In this document: positions 32,580 through 41,780 of the stretch, one piece after another | Position numbering within the stretch: the stretch's first letter is position 1 | Layout of the letters: every line of letters starts with the position of its first letter | Source of the DNA: Chryseobacterium sp. BGARF1 | GTDB taxonomy: Bacteria; Bacteroidota; Bacteroidia; Flavobacteriales; Weeksellaceae | Direction of reading: 5' to 3' | Length of the DNA: 64,000 nucleotides | NCBI RefSeq assembly: GCF_001677955.1 | Contig: NZ_LELA01000031.1 | Coordinates: 1 to 64,000 of the forward strand | The notes under the pieces: model-generated | Told to the model about the DNA's origin: nothing | Databases searched by the model: none | The model's input: only the letters and a program-made list of their open reading frames with translations | Translations under genes and position numbers: made by a program

Positions 32580-33782
32580 TTATAAATTATTCAAATCCTC
32601 AGCAATCAACCAAGCTTCACTCCAACATGCTTGAAAATTAAATCCACCGGTTACTGCATCAATATTCAGTACTTCTCCAGCGATGTAAAAGTTAGGTAAA
32701 ATTTTCGAAGACATATTTTTAAAATTAATTTCCTTTAAATCTACACCTCCAGCGGTTACAAACTCATCTTTAAATGTTGATTTTCCTGTAACTTGAAATT
32801 TCTTTTTGCATAAATTTTCCAAGATTGTCTGCATTTCTTTTCCTGAAATCTGTGCAACTTGTTTATTTAAATTGATATTTGAAACTTCCAGAATTCTCTG
32901 CCAAAAACGGTTGGTTACTTCAAATATTTTCGATTGTCCGATAGATTTCTTCGGATTTGACTGTTTGAAATTCTGAAATAATTCTTCAGCATCATCGATA
33001 TTTTTAGAAATAAAATTGACCTCAATCTCAAAATTGTATTTCACTTTTGCCAAATTAATCGCTTCCCAAGCCGAAATTTTCAAAATTGCAGGCCCCGAAA
33101 GTCCCCAATGGGTAATCATCATCGGTCCGCTTTCTTCCGTTTTCAGTTTCGGAATCGATGTTTCTGCCATCTCAAAACTTGTTCCTAAAAGGTCTTTCAG
33201 CAAGTCATCTTTAATATTAAATGTAAATAAAGAAGGAACCAAATCAATGATTTTATGTCCCAGATTTTCAATCATTTTTAAAGATTTTGGCGAACTTCCC
33301 GTTGTATAAATGACGAAATCAGCTTCAAAATCTCCCAAACTGGTTTTTACCAAATACTTTTCATCATTTTTTAGAATTTCTTTGACCGAACTTTTGGTTT
33401 TCACTTCAATATTTTTCTGTTTCGTTTCGTTTAAAAAGATGTTGATAATGGTCTGAGAAGAATTGCTTTCCGGGAAAATTCTGTTGTCCTTTTCTATTTT
33501 CAACGGAATATTTCGTTTTTCAAACCAATCCATGGTGTCTCCTGGCTGAAATTTGGTAAAAACGCTCAGTAATTCCTTGTTTCCACGAGGATAAAACTGA
33601 ACCAATTCTCTTGGGTCAAAACAAGCATGGCTTACGTTACAACGCCCACCACCCGAAATTTTTACTTTTTGTAAAACATCTGAATTCTGCTCAAGAATGG
33701 TAACTTTATATTTCTTTTCGTCAAGATTTGCTGCACAGAAGAAACCTGCTGCACCGCCTCCGATAATGATAATTTGCTTCAT
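32580..33782 (-). CDS. BaiN/HI0933-type flavoprotein oxidoreductase
   Basis: A 400-residue cytoplasmic FAD protein of the HI0933/BaiN group. The Rossmann motif is GGGAAGFFCAANL at the N-terminus; SGGGRCNVSHACFDP (about residue 43) and the C-terminal AGEVLNIDAVTGGFNFQ are the family hallmarks. The substrate is unknown; BaiN itself acts in bile-acid dehydroxylation, but most members do not. It is the first gene of the operon that contains two TonB-like mini-proteins. Confidence 0.88.
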   Translation of the reverse strand: MKQIIIIGGGAAGFFCAANLDEKKYKVTILEQNSDVLQKVKISGGGRCNVSHACFDPRELVQFYPRGNKELLSVFTKFQPGDTMDWFEKRNIPLKIEKDNRIFPESNSSQTIINIFLNETKQKNIEVKTKSSVKEILKNDEKYLVKTSLGDFEADFVIYTTGSSPKSLKMIENLGHKIIDLVPSLFTFNIKDDLLKDLLGTSFEMAETSIPKLKTEESGPMMITHWGLSGPAILKISAWEAINLAKVKYNFEIEVNFISKNIDDAEELFQNFKQSNPKKSIGQSKIFEVTNRFWQRILEVSNINLNKQVAQISGKEMQTILENLCKKKFQVTGKSTFKDEFVTAGGVDLKEINFKNMSSKILPNFYIAGEVLNIDAVTGGFNFQACWSEAWLIAEDLNNL

Positions 33783-34176
33783 AATTTTTTATTAACCACA
33801 AAAGGCACAAAAGTTTAATGCTATTTTGAGTTTGTCAAAAGAACAAAAAAGGAATGTGAAATCATTTTTATTATTTGAAAATTCACAAGCTTTTATGCAA
33901 CGGATTATTTTTACAAAACTACAATTTTTATAAACCATCTTATTTGAGTAATTTTGAGGATTATAATTTTTGAATTTTTTCTAACCACAAAAGTCGCAAA
34001 AGCTTTTTAACACATTAGTTATTTTAAGTTTAATTGATTTTGTAAAAAAGAACACATTAGTTTTTTGAAAATCTAAGATTTTCATCTGTTGTGAACTTTA
34101 TGTAATCGTATTTTAAGCTTTAAGATTACAATTTATCTTTTGTGGTAAAATAAAGTTCAAATTAAACTTTTAAAAA
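33783..34176. other. 394-base gap with two related repeat copies
   Basis: Divergent region between the flavoprotein gene and the thioesterase gene. It holds a 162-base element (33985-34146) with ten-base terminal inverted repeats and a partial direct copy starting at 33794, which shares its first 20 bases with 17 matches and also a TATTTTRAGTTT block. I see no reading frame. Confidence 0.6.
33985..34146. repeat. 162-base palindromic element with terminal inverted repeats
   Basis: ACCACAAAAG (33985-33994) is the exact reverse complement of CTTTTGTGGT (34137-34146). Inside is a smaller hairpin GAAAATCT/AGATTTTC. No coding potential. A truncated relative starts at 33796. Length and end sequences resemble the element at 40685-40841. 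Confidence 0.6.
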
Positions 34177-34668
34177 ATGACTTTTTACCATACATTCGAA
34201 GTTCGCTGGAGCGACTTAGACGCAAATAAACATTTGGCCAATTCATCTTACGTGCAATATTGTGCACAAACAAGAATGGCTTTTATGAAAAAAGAGAAAA
34301 TGGGTGTTACCCAAATGAGCCGATGGGGAATTGGCCCTGTGATTATGCATGAGCGTTTTTCTTTTTTCAAGGAAATTTTTGCTGATCAAAAGGTAATTGT
34401 AAGCCTTGAAATCGATGGATGTGCAGAAGATGCTGCGATTTATCGTTTTGTTCACAAGTTTTATCTTCCGGATGGTTCGCATTGCGCAACCTCAGAAGCG
34501 ACCGGTGTTTGGATTGATACGATGCTAAGAAAAATGACTTCTCCACCCGATGATGTGGTAGAAGCAATGAATAAATATAAAACTGCTGAAACGATATTGA
34601 TGACGAGAGAAGATTTTAAAAAACTTCCTTTCCGTCCGGAAAATATTGACCCAGCAACATTTAACTAA
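34177..34668 (+). CDS. Acyl-CoA thioesterase (hot-dog fold, 4HBT family)
   Basis: A 163-residue cytoplasmic thioesterase. FEVRWSDLDANKHLANSSY near the N-terminus carries the family Asp (Asp15) used in catalysis, in the YbgC/FadM-like arrangement. Length is normal for a single hot-dog domain. The natural thioester is unknown. It is followed after an inverted repeat by thiL on the same strand. Confidence 0.9.
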   Translation: MTFYHTFEVRWSDLDANKHLANSSYVQYCAQTRMAFMKKEKMGVTQMSRWGIGPVIMHERFSFFKEIFADQKVIVSLEIDGCAEDAAIYRFVHKFYLPDGSHCATSEATGVWIDTMLRKMTSPPDDVVEAMNKYKTAETILMTREDFKKLPFRPENIDPATFN

Positions 34669-34686
34669 TAAATGATAAGAGATAAA

Positions 34687-34741
34687 TGATGTTTGATAGC
34701 CTAAGAAATATTCAAAATCATTTATCATTTATCAAACATCA
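34687..34741. repeat. Intergenic inverted repeat between thioesterase and thiL
   Basis: The 12-base arms at 34687-34698 and 34730-34741 are perfect reverse complements. The flanking GATAAATGAT words link it to 18471-18523. No T-run follows, so it is not a standard terminator. Confidence 0.6.
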
Positions 34742-34756
34742 CTTATAATAGAATTT

Positions 34757-35821
34757 ATGTTTGAAGATAAAGAACAAGAATTAACACCGATCTCAAAACT
34801 TGGAGAATTCGGTTTAATTAAACACTTAACAGAGCATTTTCCATTAGGAAATGAATCTTCGGAGCTTGGCGTAGGAGATGATGCCGCAGTTATCAATCCC
34901 GGAAATAAGAGAGTTGTTTTAACGACCGATGTTTTGGCGGAAGGTGTACATTTCAATTTAGGATATGTTCCTTTGAAACATTTAGGTTACAAAGCTGTTG
35001 TTGTGAATTTGAGTGATATTGCAGCGATGAATGCTACTCCTACACAAATTTTAGTTTCTCTGGCTGTTTCAAATCGTTTTCCTGTAGAAGCTTTGGAAGA
35101 ATTATATGCAGGAATTCAGGCAGCTTGCGGAAGATATAAAGTAGACTTAATTGGTGGAGACACAACAAGTTCAAATGCCGGTTTAGTGATGAGCATTACT
35201 GCAATCGGAATTGAAAATGAAGAAAATATCGTCAAAAGAAGCGGTGCAAAACCAAATGATTTATTGGTGGTAACCGGAGATTTGGGAGGAGCTTATATGG
35301 GACTTCAGATTTTGGAAAGAGAGCATGCTGTTTTCTTAGCTGATCCCAATATGCAGCCTGAAATGGAAGGATTTGACTATATTTTAGAGAGACAGTTAAA
35401 GCCTGAAGCAAGAACTGATGTGAAAGGTGTTTTGGAACAATTGGATATCAAACCTACGGCAATGATCGATATTTCGGACGGTTTGGCTTCAGAGATCCTG
35501 CATCTTTCTGACCAGTCTAATGTTGGTTTCAGATTGTACGAAGAGAAAATTCCGATGGATAATTTAACGATTACAACTGCTGACGAATTGAATTTAAATC
35601 CTGTAATGACGGCGTTAAGCGGCGGTGAAGATTATGAATTATTATTCACGATTGCTTCAGAGGATTTTGATAAGATAAAAAATCACCCGGATTTTACCAT
35701 TATCGGTCATGCGGTTGAAAAAGAAGAAGGGAACTTTATGGTGGCAAGAGGCTCTAACCAATTGGTTGCTTTAACAGCACAAGGTTGGGATGCTTTTTTA
35801 GGAAACCAGTACAACGATTAA
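34757..35821 (+). CDS. thiL: Thiamine-monophosphate kinase
   Basis: Adds phosphate to thiamine monophosphate to give the active cofactor. The N-terminal GVGDDAAVI (about residue 40) and LIGGDTTSSNAG (about residue 130) metal- and nucleotide-binding motifs are present, as is LSGGEDYELLFT near the C-terminus. At 354 residues it is complete. No thi biosynthesis operon or TPP riboswitch is visible beside it. Confidence 0.95.
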   Translation: MFEDKEQELTPISKLGEFGLIKHLTEHFPLGNESSELGVGDDAAVINPGNKRVVLTTDVLAEGVHFNLGYVPLKHLGYKAVVVNLSDIAAMNATPTQILVSLAVSNRFPVEALEELYAGIQAACGRYKVDLIGGDTTSSNAGLVMSITAIGIENEENIVKRSGAKPNDLLVVTGDLGGAYMGLQILEREHAVFLADPNMQPEMEGFDYILERQLKPEARTDVKGVLEQLDIKPTAMIDISDGLASEILHLSDQSNVGFRLYEEKIPMDNLTITTADELNLNPVMTALSGGEDYELLFTIASEDFDKIKNHPDFTIIGHAVEKEEGNFMVARGSNQLVALTAQGWDAFLGNQYND

Positions 35822-35845
35822 AATTTAATTTTAAATATTGTGAAG

Positions 35846-35871
35846 CCACTGCATTTTGTAGTGGTTTTTTT
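35846..35871 (+). terminator. Intrinsic terminator after thiL
   Basis: Seven-pair stem (35846-35852 with 35858-35864) around a five-base loop, followed by seven T, 24 bases after the stop. Confidence 0.85.
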
Positions 35872-35900
35872 GTACAAAACAAAGGAATTTAGATCTGATC

Positions 35901-37718
35901 TTACTTTATTTGTTCAAAAAAATGCATAAAATCTTTCTCTAGGTCTTTCGCCAAAGAAATAGCTCCATAACTATTCAGATGGGATGCATTATAGTACATT
36001 AATGTGTCTTTATAGAATGGTGCGCTTTGGAATATTTTGCTTTTTGATAAGTCGTAAAAATAAACATTTGGGTATTTGGAGGCGAGTTTTATTAAAGCAG
36101 ATTTATTGTTTTCATAAGAGATCAATTTGTATTTTTTATCAGATTTTTTAATAAAATCTCTATTGATTTTCACGGGATCATGGTCTAGAGAAGGAAATGT
36201 ATTGACGACGATAAGCTTTTGATCTGGTCGTAAAGATTGCGCTAATTTTTCTAAAGATTGATAAATAGACAGAGGCTCAACAAAAGTTACACCATTGATG
36301 ATGATAATTTTATTTTTGGATATGCTTTCTTTGGTAAGTTTTACGAGATTTTGAGAATCAATGTAAAAATTGAGGCCATTAGGGTCGATCTCTTCCTTTT
36401 AAATGCCTTCCAAAGCGGGAAAACCGTCTGAAGTAATGGTAGAGAAAGAAAAATCATTATTCTTTCCGATATTATCTAAAAATGGTTTTATTGTTAAAGC
36501 ATGGCTGTCTCCAATCAATAATATTTTATTGTTCTTAGATCTTTTATCTCCGAAAACTTCAATGTTTTTTTGGTTATGAGATCTTAAACCAAATGTTGGA
36601 GAGGTATATGCTTCGGGGATTTTATTTAAATCAGAAATTTTAGGTAAAAATAAGATAAGCAAAGCAACAGATGTTGAGCTTACGATCAGAAATTTTATAA
36701 ATACCAAATTACTTTTTTTCTTAAAGTAATTTTCGATAAAATAATACGATAACCATGATAGGATAAACGTAGAGAAACAAATGAAAATAATCTCATAAGA
36801 ACTCAACAAATAATCATCATTAAAATATCTGATTAAAGCTATAATCGGCCAATGCCATAAATAAAGCGAATAAGACAATTCACCAAAAAAGACAGCAATT
36901 TTTTTCGAAAAGAAATTAGAAATAATATTATCATCAATAACCAATAGATTGGCAGCGGCGATAGTAGGTATTAAAGCGGTTGCTCCTGGAAAAAAACTGT
37001 TTTCATTGATTAAAAAAGCAGAGAGAATGAGAATTGTAAAACTGCTTATTGCAAAAAGATTGTTATAAATCTTATTGAAATTTAATTTTTCTTTAAATGC
37101 AAGAGCATAAAATCCACCAATTAAAAATTCCGGAATTCTGAAAGCTAAAGAAAAGTAGGCGGATGATTTATTATTTTCAAGAAAGATAATTGTGCTGCTG
37201 TAAATTGTTGAAACGATAATGATCAACAGAATTATTTTTGAAAGATACTTTTTAGGAGAAAGTATTATAATCAAAGGGAGAATAAAATAAAACTGCATTT
37301 CAACGGCCAGAGACCAAGTGTGTAGGAAAGGATTTTCGCTTAATTGTGCTCCAAAATAAGAATCTCCACGAGCAAATAAAAGATTTGAAACAAACAAGAT
37401 CGATGATCCTCCAGATTTTTGTAAGGTCCAGATATCTCGGTTCAGATAAATAAATGCTCCAAAAAATAAAGTGATGAAAATAAAAATTACATACGCTGGA
37501 AATATCCTTTTTAACCTTTTTAGATAAAAATCATAATAGGAAAATGTATTTCTGTTTTTTTGATCAACAATAATAGAAGTCATCAAAAATCCAGAAATCA
37601 CAAAAAAAATGTCTACACCAATAAAACCGCCCGGTAACCAGGAAGTATTTAAATGAAAAATAAAAACTAAAAAGAAAGCAAGTGCTCTAATTCCCTGAAT
37701 ATCTTTTCTGAATTGCAT
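35901..37718 (-). pseudogene. Acyltransferase/SGNH-domain gene with one in-frame stop
   Basis: The frame from 37718 encodes 439 residues of an integral-membrane acyltransferase (OatA/AcyltransF_3 type: IRALAFFLVFIFHL, ten or so membrane helices), then enters a periplasmic SGNH domain (IGDSHALT). A TAA at 36401-36399 stops it. The same frame continues without another stop to 35901 (605 codons in all), finishing the SGNH domain, including its His block ASHLNSYGA. A single nonsense change or sequencing error explains everything. The upstream part could still give a membrane protein lacking most of the SGNH domain. The expected Asp three before the catalytic His is Asn. Confidence 0.85.
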
Positions 37719-37806
37719 TGATGTTTTTAAATTATCACAAATATATGAGATAAATATTTATTTTAGTAAAACAGCCTAAAGCAAACAGCTAAATTAAATA
37801 AAAAAG

Positions 37807-37830
37807 AAGCCAGCTCAAACGAACTGGCTT
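37807..37830 (-). terminator. Intrinsic terminator after pepT
   Basis: AAGCCAG (37807-37813) pairs with CTGGCTT (37824-37830), extended inward by further pairs with one mismatch. On the minus strand a T-run follows. It is 26 bases past the pepT stop. Confidence 0.8.
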
Positions 37831-37856
37831 TCAACTTATATTTTTAAAAATAAATT

Positions 37857-39104
37857 TTACGCTTTCACAATATTTACAATCACCTCAGTTGCCTTCATCA
37901 TACTTTCCAAAGCAACATACTCATAAGGTCCGTGGAAGTTGATCCCGCCGGCAAAAATATTCGGACAAGGCAATCCCATATAAGATAATTGCGCTCCGTC
38001 TGTACCTCCTCTGATCGCTTTTATTTTAGGCTCAATTCCCGCTTCTTTCATTGCTTTTGCAGCAAGATCTACGATGTGCATTTTACCTTCAAACTGCTGC
38101 TTCATGTTACGGTATTGTTCTTTAATCTCCACTTCGGCGGTTTTTTCGCCATGTTTTTGATTAAATTCAGCTACTTTTTCTTCCATGAATTTCTTTCTAG
38201 CCTCAAATTTCTCTTCGTCATGATCACGAATAATGTATTGAAGCTTACATTCTGAAACATCAGAAGTTACATCCATTAAATGATAAAACCCGTCAAAACC
38301 TTTTGTCGTTGAAGGAGTTTCATTTGCTGGTAAAGATTGAATAAATTCTGCTGCCAAAAGACTTGCATTCACCATTTTTCCGAAAGCATAACCAGGGTGT
38401 ACGCTCAATCCGTGGATTTTTACGACCGCTCCGGCTGCGTTGAAATTTTCATATTCTAATTCACCAACTTCTCCGCCATCCATCGTATACGCAAATTCAG
38501 CTCCGAATTTTGCCACATCAAATTTGTGTGCTCCTCTTCCAATTTCTTCATCGGGAGTAAATCCTACTGCAATTCTTCCGTGTTTGATCTCAGGATTCGC
38601 CATAAGGTATTCTGCTGCGGTTACGATTTCAGCGCAACCTGCTTTATCATCGGCTCCAAGAAGTGTTGTTCCGTCTGTGGTAATCAAAGTAGAACCGATA
38701 TATCTTTTTAAACTTTCAAATTTTGATGGCGATAAAGTGAAATTTGTTTCTTTATTTAAAATCAAATCCTGACCTTCATAATTTTCCCAAACCTGAGGTT
38801 TTACATTTTCACCATTAAAATCCGGAGACGTATCGTAATGAGAAATAAACCCGATTGTCGGCTGATTGTCGTTTTCTAAATTTGAGGGAACGTAGCCCAT
38901 AATATAACCGTGCTCGTCAATAGAAACATTTTCCAAGCCTATTATTTTCAATTCTTCAACAATGTAATTGGCGATGTTCCATTGTCTTTCTGTTGAAGGA
39001 GTGGTTTCGCTTTCAGCATCACTTGTTGAATATATTTTTACATAGCTGAGAAAACGGTTCAGCAGTTTTTCTCTCCACATCGAGTTGAATTCTATTGTAC
39101 TCAT
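37857..39104 (-). CDS. pepT: Peptidase T (tripeptide aminopeptidase)
   Basis: Dinuclear zinc aminopeptidase of the M20 family, removing N-terminal residues from tripeptides in the cytoplasm. Metal-site segments are visible in order: ISHYDTSPD (about residue 87), LLGADDKAG (about residue 149) and FTPDEEIGRGAH (about residue 183), with the C-terminal HGPYEYVAL. At 415 residues it is full-length. It is a single gene and ends in its own terminator. Confidence 0.95.
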   Translation of the reverse strand: MSTIEFNSMWREKLLNRFLSYVKIYSTSDAESETTPSTERQWNIANYIVEELKIIGLENVSIDEHGYIMGYVPSNLENDNQPTIGFISHYDTSPDFNGENVKPQVWENYEGQDLILNKETNFTLSPSKFESLKRYIGSTLITTDGTTLLGADDKAGCAEIVTAAEYLMANPEIKHGRIAVGFTPDEEIGRGAHKFDVAKFGAEFAYTMDGGEVGELEYENFNAAGAVVKIHGLSVHPGYAFGKMVNASLLAAEFIQSLPANETPSTTKGFDGFYHLMDVTSDVSECKLQYIIRDHDEEKFEARKKFMEEKVAEFNQKHGEKTAEVEIKEQYRNMKQQFEGKMHIVDLAAKAMKEAGIEPKIKAIRGGTDGAQLSYMGLPCPNIFAGGINFHGPYEYVALESMMKATEVIVNIVKA

Positions 39105-39206
39105 TTTGATATCATAAATTTTAACAAAGTTAGCAAATTTGAGGCTCAGAATAGGTTATTTGTTGCTGAATGTATTGTATTGAAATTTTAAATCGGAAAT
39201 AAATTA

Positions 39207-39273
39207 TTGATAATCAATTTAATATTAGCTTTGTTGAAAGCAAGAACTAAATAGTTTAGTTTTATTATATTTG
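39207..39273 (+). promoter_or_regulatory. Promoter region of the HMG-CoA lyase gene
   Basis: Two matches to TAnnTTTG: TAGCTTTG at 39226-39233 with TTG at 39207-39209, 16 bases upstream, and TATATTTG at 39266-39273 without a clear partner. The second is 17 bases before the start codon. The first looks the more complete. Confidence 0.5.
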
Positions 39274-39290
39274 AGAAAATCAAAAGTACA

Positions 39291-40139
39291 ATGTTTCTTA
39301 CCGAATGCCCTAGAGATGCGATGCAGGGTTGGGATGAGTTTATCCCGACCGATAAAAAAATAGATTACATCAATTCACTGATGGAAGTTGGATTTGATGT
39401 GCTTGACTGCCTGAGTTTTGTCTCTCCTAAAGCAATTCCACAAATGGCAGATTCTGCTGAGGTTGCCGAAAATATCGATAAATCTTTGTCTAATACTAAG
39501 GTTTCTGCAATTATTGCCAATTATAGAGGTGCTGAAAAAGCTTTGAAGCATCAGTCTGTAGATATTTTGGGTTTTCCGTTTTCTATTTCTGAAACTTTTC
39601 AGCATAGAAATACCAATAAAAATCAGGAGGAAGCTTTTGATGATATTGTAAAGATGGTTGAACTCACAAAAAGTGAAGGCAAGGAACTGAATATTTACTT
39701 TTCAATGGCATTTGGAAACCCGTATGGTGAAATGTGGAAATGGGAAGATGTGGACTTTTGGGCGAAAAGATTTTCCGAAATCGGAATTAAAAATATTCTG
39801 CTTTCCGACACAACTGGAGTAGCAACGCCGGAAACTATTGCTTTATTATTCGAAAAAATTCCGTCAAAATATCCTGAAATAGATTTCGGAGCACATTTTC
39901 ATAACCGTTACGAAGATTCTTATTCTAAACTAAAAGCAGCTTATGATAAAGGTTGCCGAAGATATGATTCTGCCATCAAAGGAATTGGCGGCTGTCCGAT
40001 GGCAAAAGATGATTTGGTGGGAAATATGCCAACAGAACAAGTAATCAATTTTATGAGTGTTGAAAAAGCGGAACATAAATTGAATTTATTAAATTTCGAA
40101 AGTTCTTATAACAGAGCGAAAGATATTTTTCATTTTTAG
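39291..40139 (+). CDS. Hydroxymethylglutaryl-CoA lyase
   Basis: A 282-residue TIM-barrel enzyme that cleaves HMG-CoA to acetoacetate and acetyl-CoA in leucine breakdown. The N-terminal CPRDAMQG stands where the family has PRDGLQ (catalytic Arg and Asp kept), GAHFHNRYEDS carries the metal-binding His pair, and IGGCPMAKD holds the catalytic Cys. A related aldolase of the HMGL family cannot be excluded. No liu or other leucine genes are adjacent. Followed at 32 bases by an OsmC gene. Confidence 0.88.
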   Translation: MFLTECPRDAMQGWDEFIPTDKKIDYINSLMEVGFDVLDCLSFVSPKAIPQMADSAEVAENIDKSLSNTKVSAIIANYRGAEKALKHQSVDILGFPFSISETFQHRNTNKNQEEAFDDIVKMVELTKSEGKELNIYFSMAFGNPYGEMWKWEDVDFWAKRFSEIGIKNILLSDTTGVATPETIALLFEKIPSKYPEIDFGAHFHNRYEDSYSKLKAAYDKGCRRYDSAIKGIGGCPMAKDDLVGNMPTEQVINFMSVEKAEHKLNLLNFESSYNRAKDIFHF

Positions 40140-40171
40140 AGATACTCTCTCTTTCATTTTAAATTAAAATT

Positions 40172-40573
40172 ATGACATCAAAAATAACATACATAGGAGG
40201 GTTAAGGTGTTCAGCAGAACATTTACAATCTGGAACCATCATCGAAAGTGATGCGCCAACAGACAACCACGGAAAAAGCGAGAAGTTTTCTCCAACCGAT
40301 TTGTGTGCAACTTCTTTGGCAGAATGTGCATTAACAACCATTGCCATTTTAGGAAAAGATAAAAAAATCAATATTGACGGAGCTTATTGTACGCTTCAGA
40401 AAATTATGAAAACCGAGCCGAGAAGAATCGGTGAGATTGTTTGTAATTTTGTTTTTTCAAAACAATATTCAGATGAGGAAAAAGCTTTTATTGAGGAAAC
40501 CGCCCACAATTGCCCGGTTGCCAAAAGCCTTCATCCAGAACTTGTACAGACAATGATTTTCATTTATCAATAA
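40172..40573 (+). CDS. OsmC-family peroxidase
   Basis: A 133-residue cytoplasmic OsmC/Ohr-type protein that reduces organic hydroperoxides. The two redox cysteines are visible: in AECALTTIAI (about residue 53) and HNCPVAKSL (about residue 117). The strong terminator immediately after shows that it ends the transcript begun at the HMG-CoA lyase gene. The specific peroxide substrate is unknown. Confidence 0.9.
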   Translation: MTSKITYIGGLRCSAEHLQSGTIIESDAPTDNHGKSEKFSPTDLCATSLAECALTTIAILGKDKKINIDGAYCTLQKIMKTEPRRIGEIVCNFVFSKQYSDEEKAFIEETAHNCPVAKSLHPELVQTMIFIYQ

Positions 40574-40575
40574 CA

Positions 40576-40602
40576 AAAACCGCAGAGATTTCTGCGGTTT
40601 TT
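40576..40602 (+). terminator. Intrinsic terminator after the OsmC gene
   Basis: AAAACCGCAGA (40576-40586) pairs perfectly with TCTGCGGTTTT around four bases and is followed by T-rich sequence. It starts three bases after the stop codon. Confidence 0.9.
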
Positions 40603-40684
40603 ATTTTTAACTTAATAGATTTTTGCAGATTTGAAATCTAAATCGAACTAAGTTTGGAATAAGAATTAAGCGAAATCTTTTACC

Positions 40685-40841
40685 ACGCAAAGATTTAATT
40701 TTTAAGCTTATTATTTGAAGGAGCAAAGAATGGCGACAATGTCGCTGATGAAGCTTGAATAAAACGAGAGCTTCATAAAATCAATTTATTGATTCATCTT
40801 TGCTCCTTAAAAATATGGTTTGCAAAAATGAATCTTTGCGT
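40685..40841. repeat. 157-base element of nested inverted repeats
   Basis: Outer arms ACGCAAAGATT (40685-40695) and AATCTTTGCGT (40831-40841); middle arms 40718-40729 and 40797-40808; then an inner pair ATGAAGCT/AGCTTCAT (40748-40755, 40769-40776), plus two local hairpins (40733-40745 and 40780-40793). Everything pairs symmetrically about the centre. It has no open frame. The design resembles a small non-autonomous mobile element or a dispersed palindromic repeat. Confidence 0.7.
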
Positions 40842-40942
40842 TAAATGTATAACACTTTTATAGTGAGTTGTTTGTGATTGCTTCTTAACCGTAATTTGCA
40901 TAAATTAATCTGCGAGAAAAATTTAAATTAAAATAAACATTC

Positions 40943-41776
40943 ATGTTTCCTATAATTTCACCAAAACAATTAAAAGAACTTTCTCCTGAAAACCTTATCA
41001 TTCTTGATGTGCGAACCGGAAAAGACAGTTATCAAAATTATCTGAATAAACACCTTAAAGAAGCCAGATTCGTTGATCTAGATAAAGATTTAGCTGAAAT
41101 TGTTGAAGATGCAGCTTTTGGAGGAAGACATCCTCTGCCAACGATTCAAAAATTTAGTGGAACCGTATCTTATTTAGGAATTTCAGAAGATTCTCATGTC
41201 ATTATTTATGATGATAAAAACGGAGCTAATGCTGCAGCGAGAGCATGGTGGATGTTGAAATCTTTTGGCTTGGAAAACGTACAGGTTTTAGATGGCGGAA
41301 TTCAGGCGGCTGAAAAAGAAGGTTTGGAGTTTTCAGGTGGAAAAGAAACTTTTGAGAAATCTGAAATCATTAAAGAACATTGGCTTCTTCCTGTTTCAAG
41401 CTTGGAAGATATTGAAAATGAATTAACAAACAAATCTGTTACCGTCATTGATGTAAGAGATTCTTATCGTTATAACGGTGAGTCTGAGCCAATCGATTTA
41501 GTTGCAGGTCATATTCCTGGAGCAATTAATATTCCTTTTTCTGAAAATTTAGATAAAAACGGAAACTTTTTGAAGCCTGAAGTTTTGAAAGAAAAGTATT
41601 TAAAATTATTAGAAAATAAACCTGAAAAACTAATTATTCATTGTGGTTCGGGAGTTACGGCATGTCACACAATTTTGGCGCTTGCTTATGCCGGATTTGA
41701 AATTCCAAATTTATATGTGGGTTCGTGGAGTGAATGGAGCAGAAGAGAAGGGAAAGAAATTGCAAAGAAAATTTAA
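40943..41776 (+). CDS. Two-domain rhodanese-type sulfurtransferase
   Basis: A 277-residue enzyme moving sulphur from thiosulfate or 3-mercaptopyruvate to an acceptor. The first rhodanese domain (about residues 1-125) lacks the catalytic Cys: its loop reads YDDKNGANAAARAW. The second (about 150-277) carries the active loop CGSGVTACHT, whose CGSGVT sequence is typical of 3-mercaptopyruvate sulfurtransferases. It is a single gene. Confidence 0.9.
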   Translation: MFPIISPKQLKELSPENLIILDVRTGKDSYQNYLNKHLKEARFVDLDKDLAEIVEDAAFGGRHPLPTIQKFSGTVSYLGISEDSHVIIYDDKNGANAAARAWWMLKSFGLENVQVLDGGIQAAEKEGLEFSGGKETFEKSEIIKEHWLLPVSSLEDIENELTNKSVTVIDVRDSYRYNGESEPIDLVAGHIPGAINIPFSENLDKNGNFLKPEVLKEKYLKLLENKPEKLIIHCGSGVTACHTILALAYAGFEIPNLYVGSWSEWSRREGKEIAKKI

Positions 41777-41780
41777 GATT

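Larger units (their letters stand above)
40574..40942. other. 369-base gap with terminator and a palindromic element
   Basis: Between the OsmC and sulfurtransferase genes, both on the plus strand. It holds the OsmC terminator (40576-40602) and a 157-base element with nested inverted repeats (40685-40841). The last 100 bases are AT-rich; I see no coding frame and no clear promoter. Confidence 0.6.

Noticed and set aside
32580-33782. A bile-acid pathway suggested by the BaiN-type protein
   Set aside because: The HI0933/BaiN family is broad and no other bai-type genes are present.
35901-36173. A separate small gene of 90 codons downstream of the acyltransferase
   Set aside because: It is in frame with the upstream gene, starts at an internal GTG and completes the SGNH domain, so it is the severed end of one gene.
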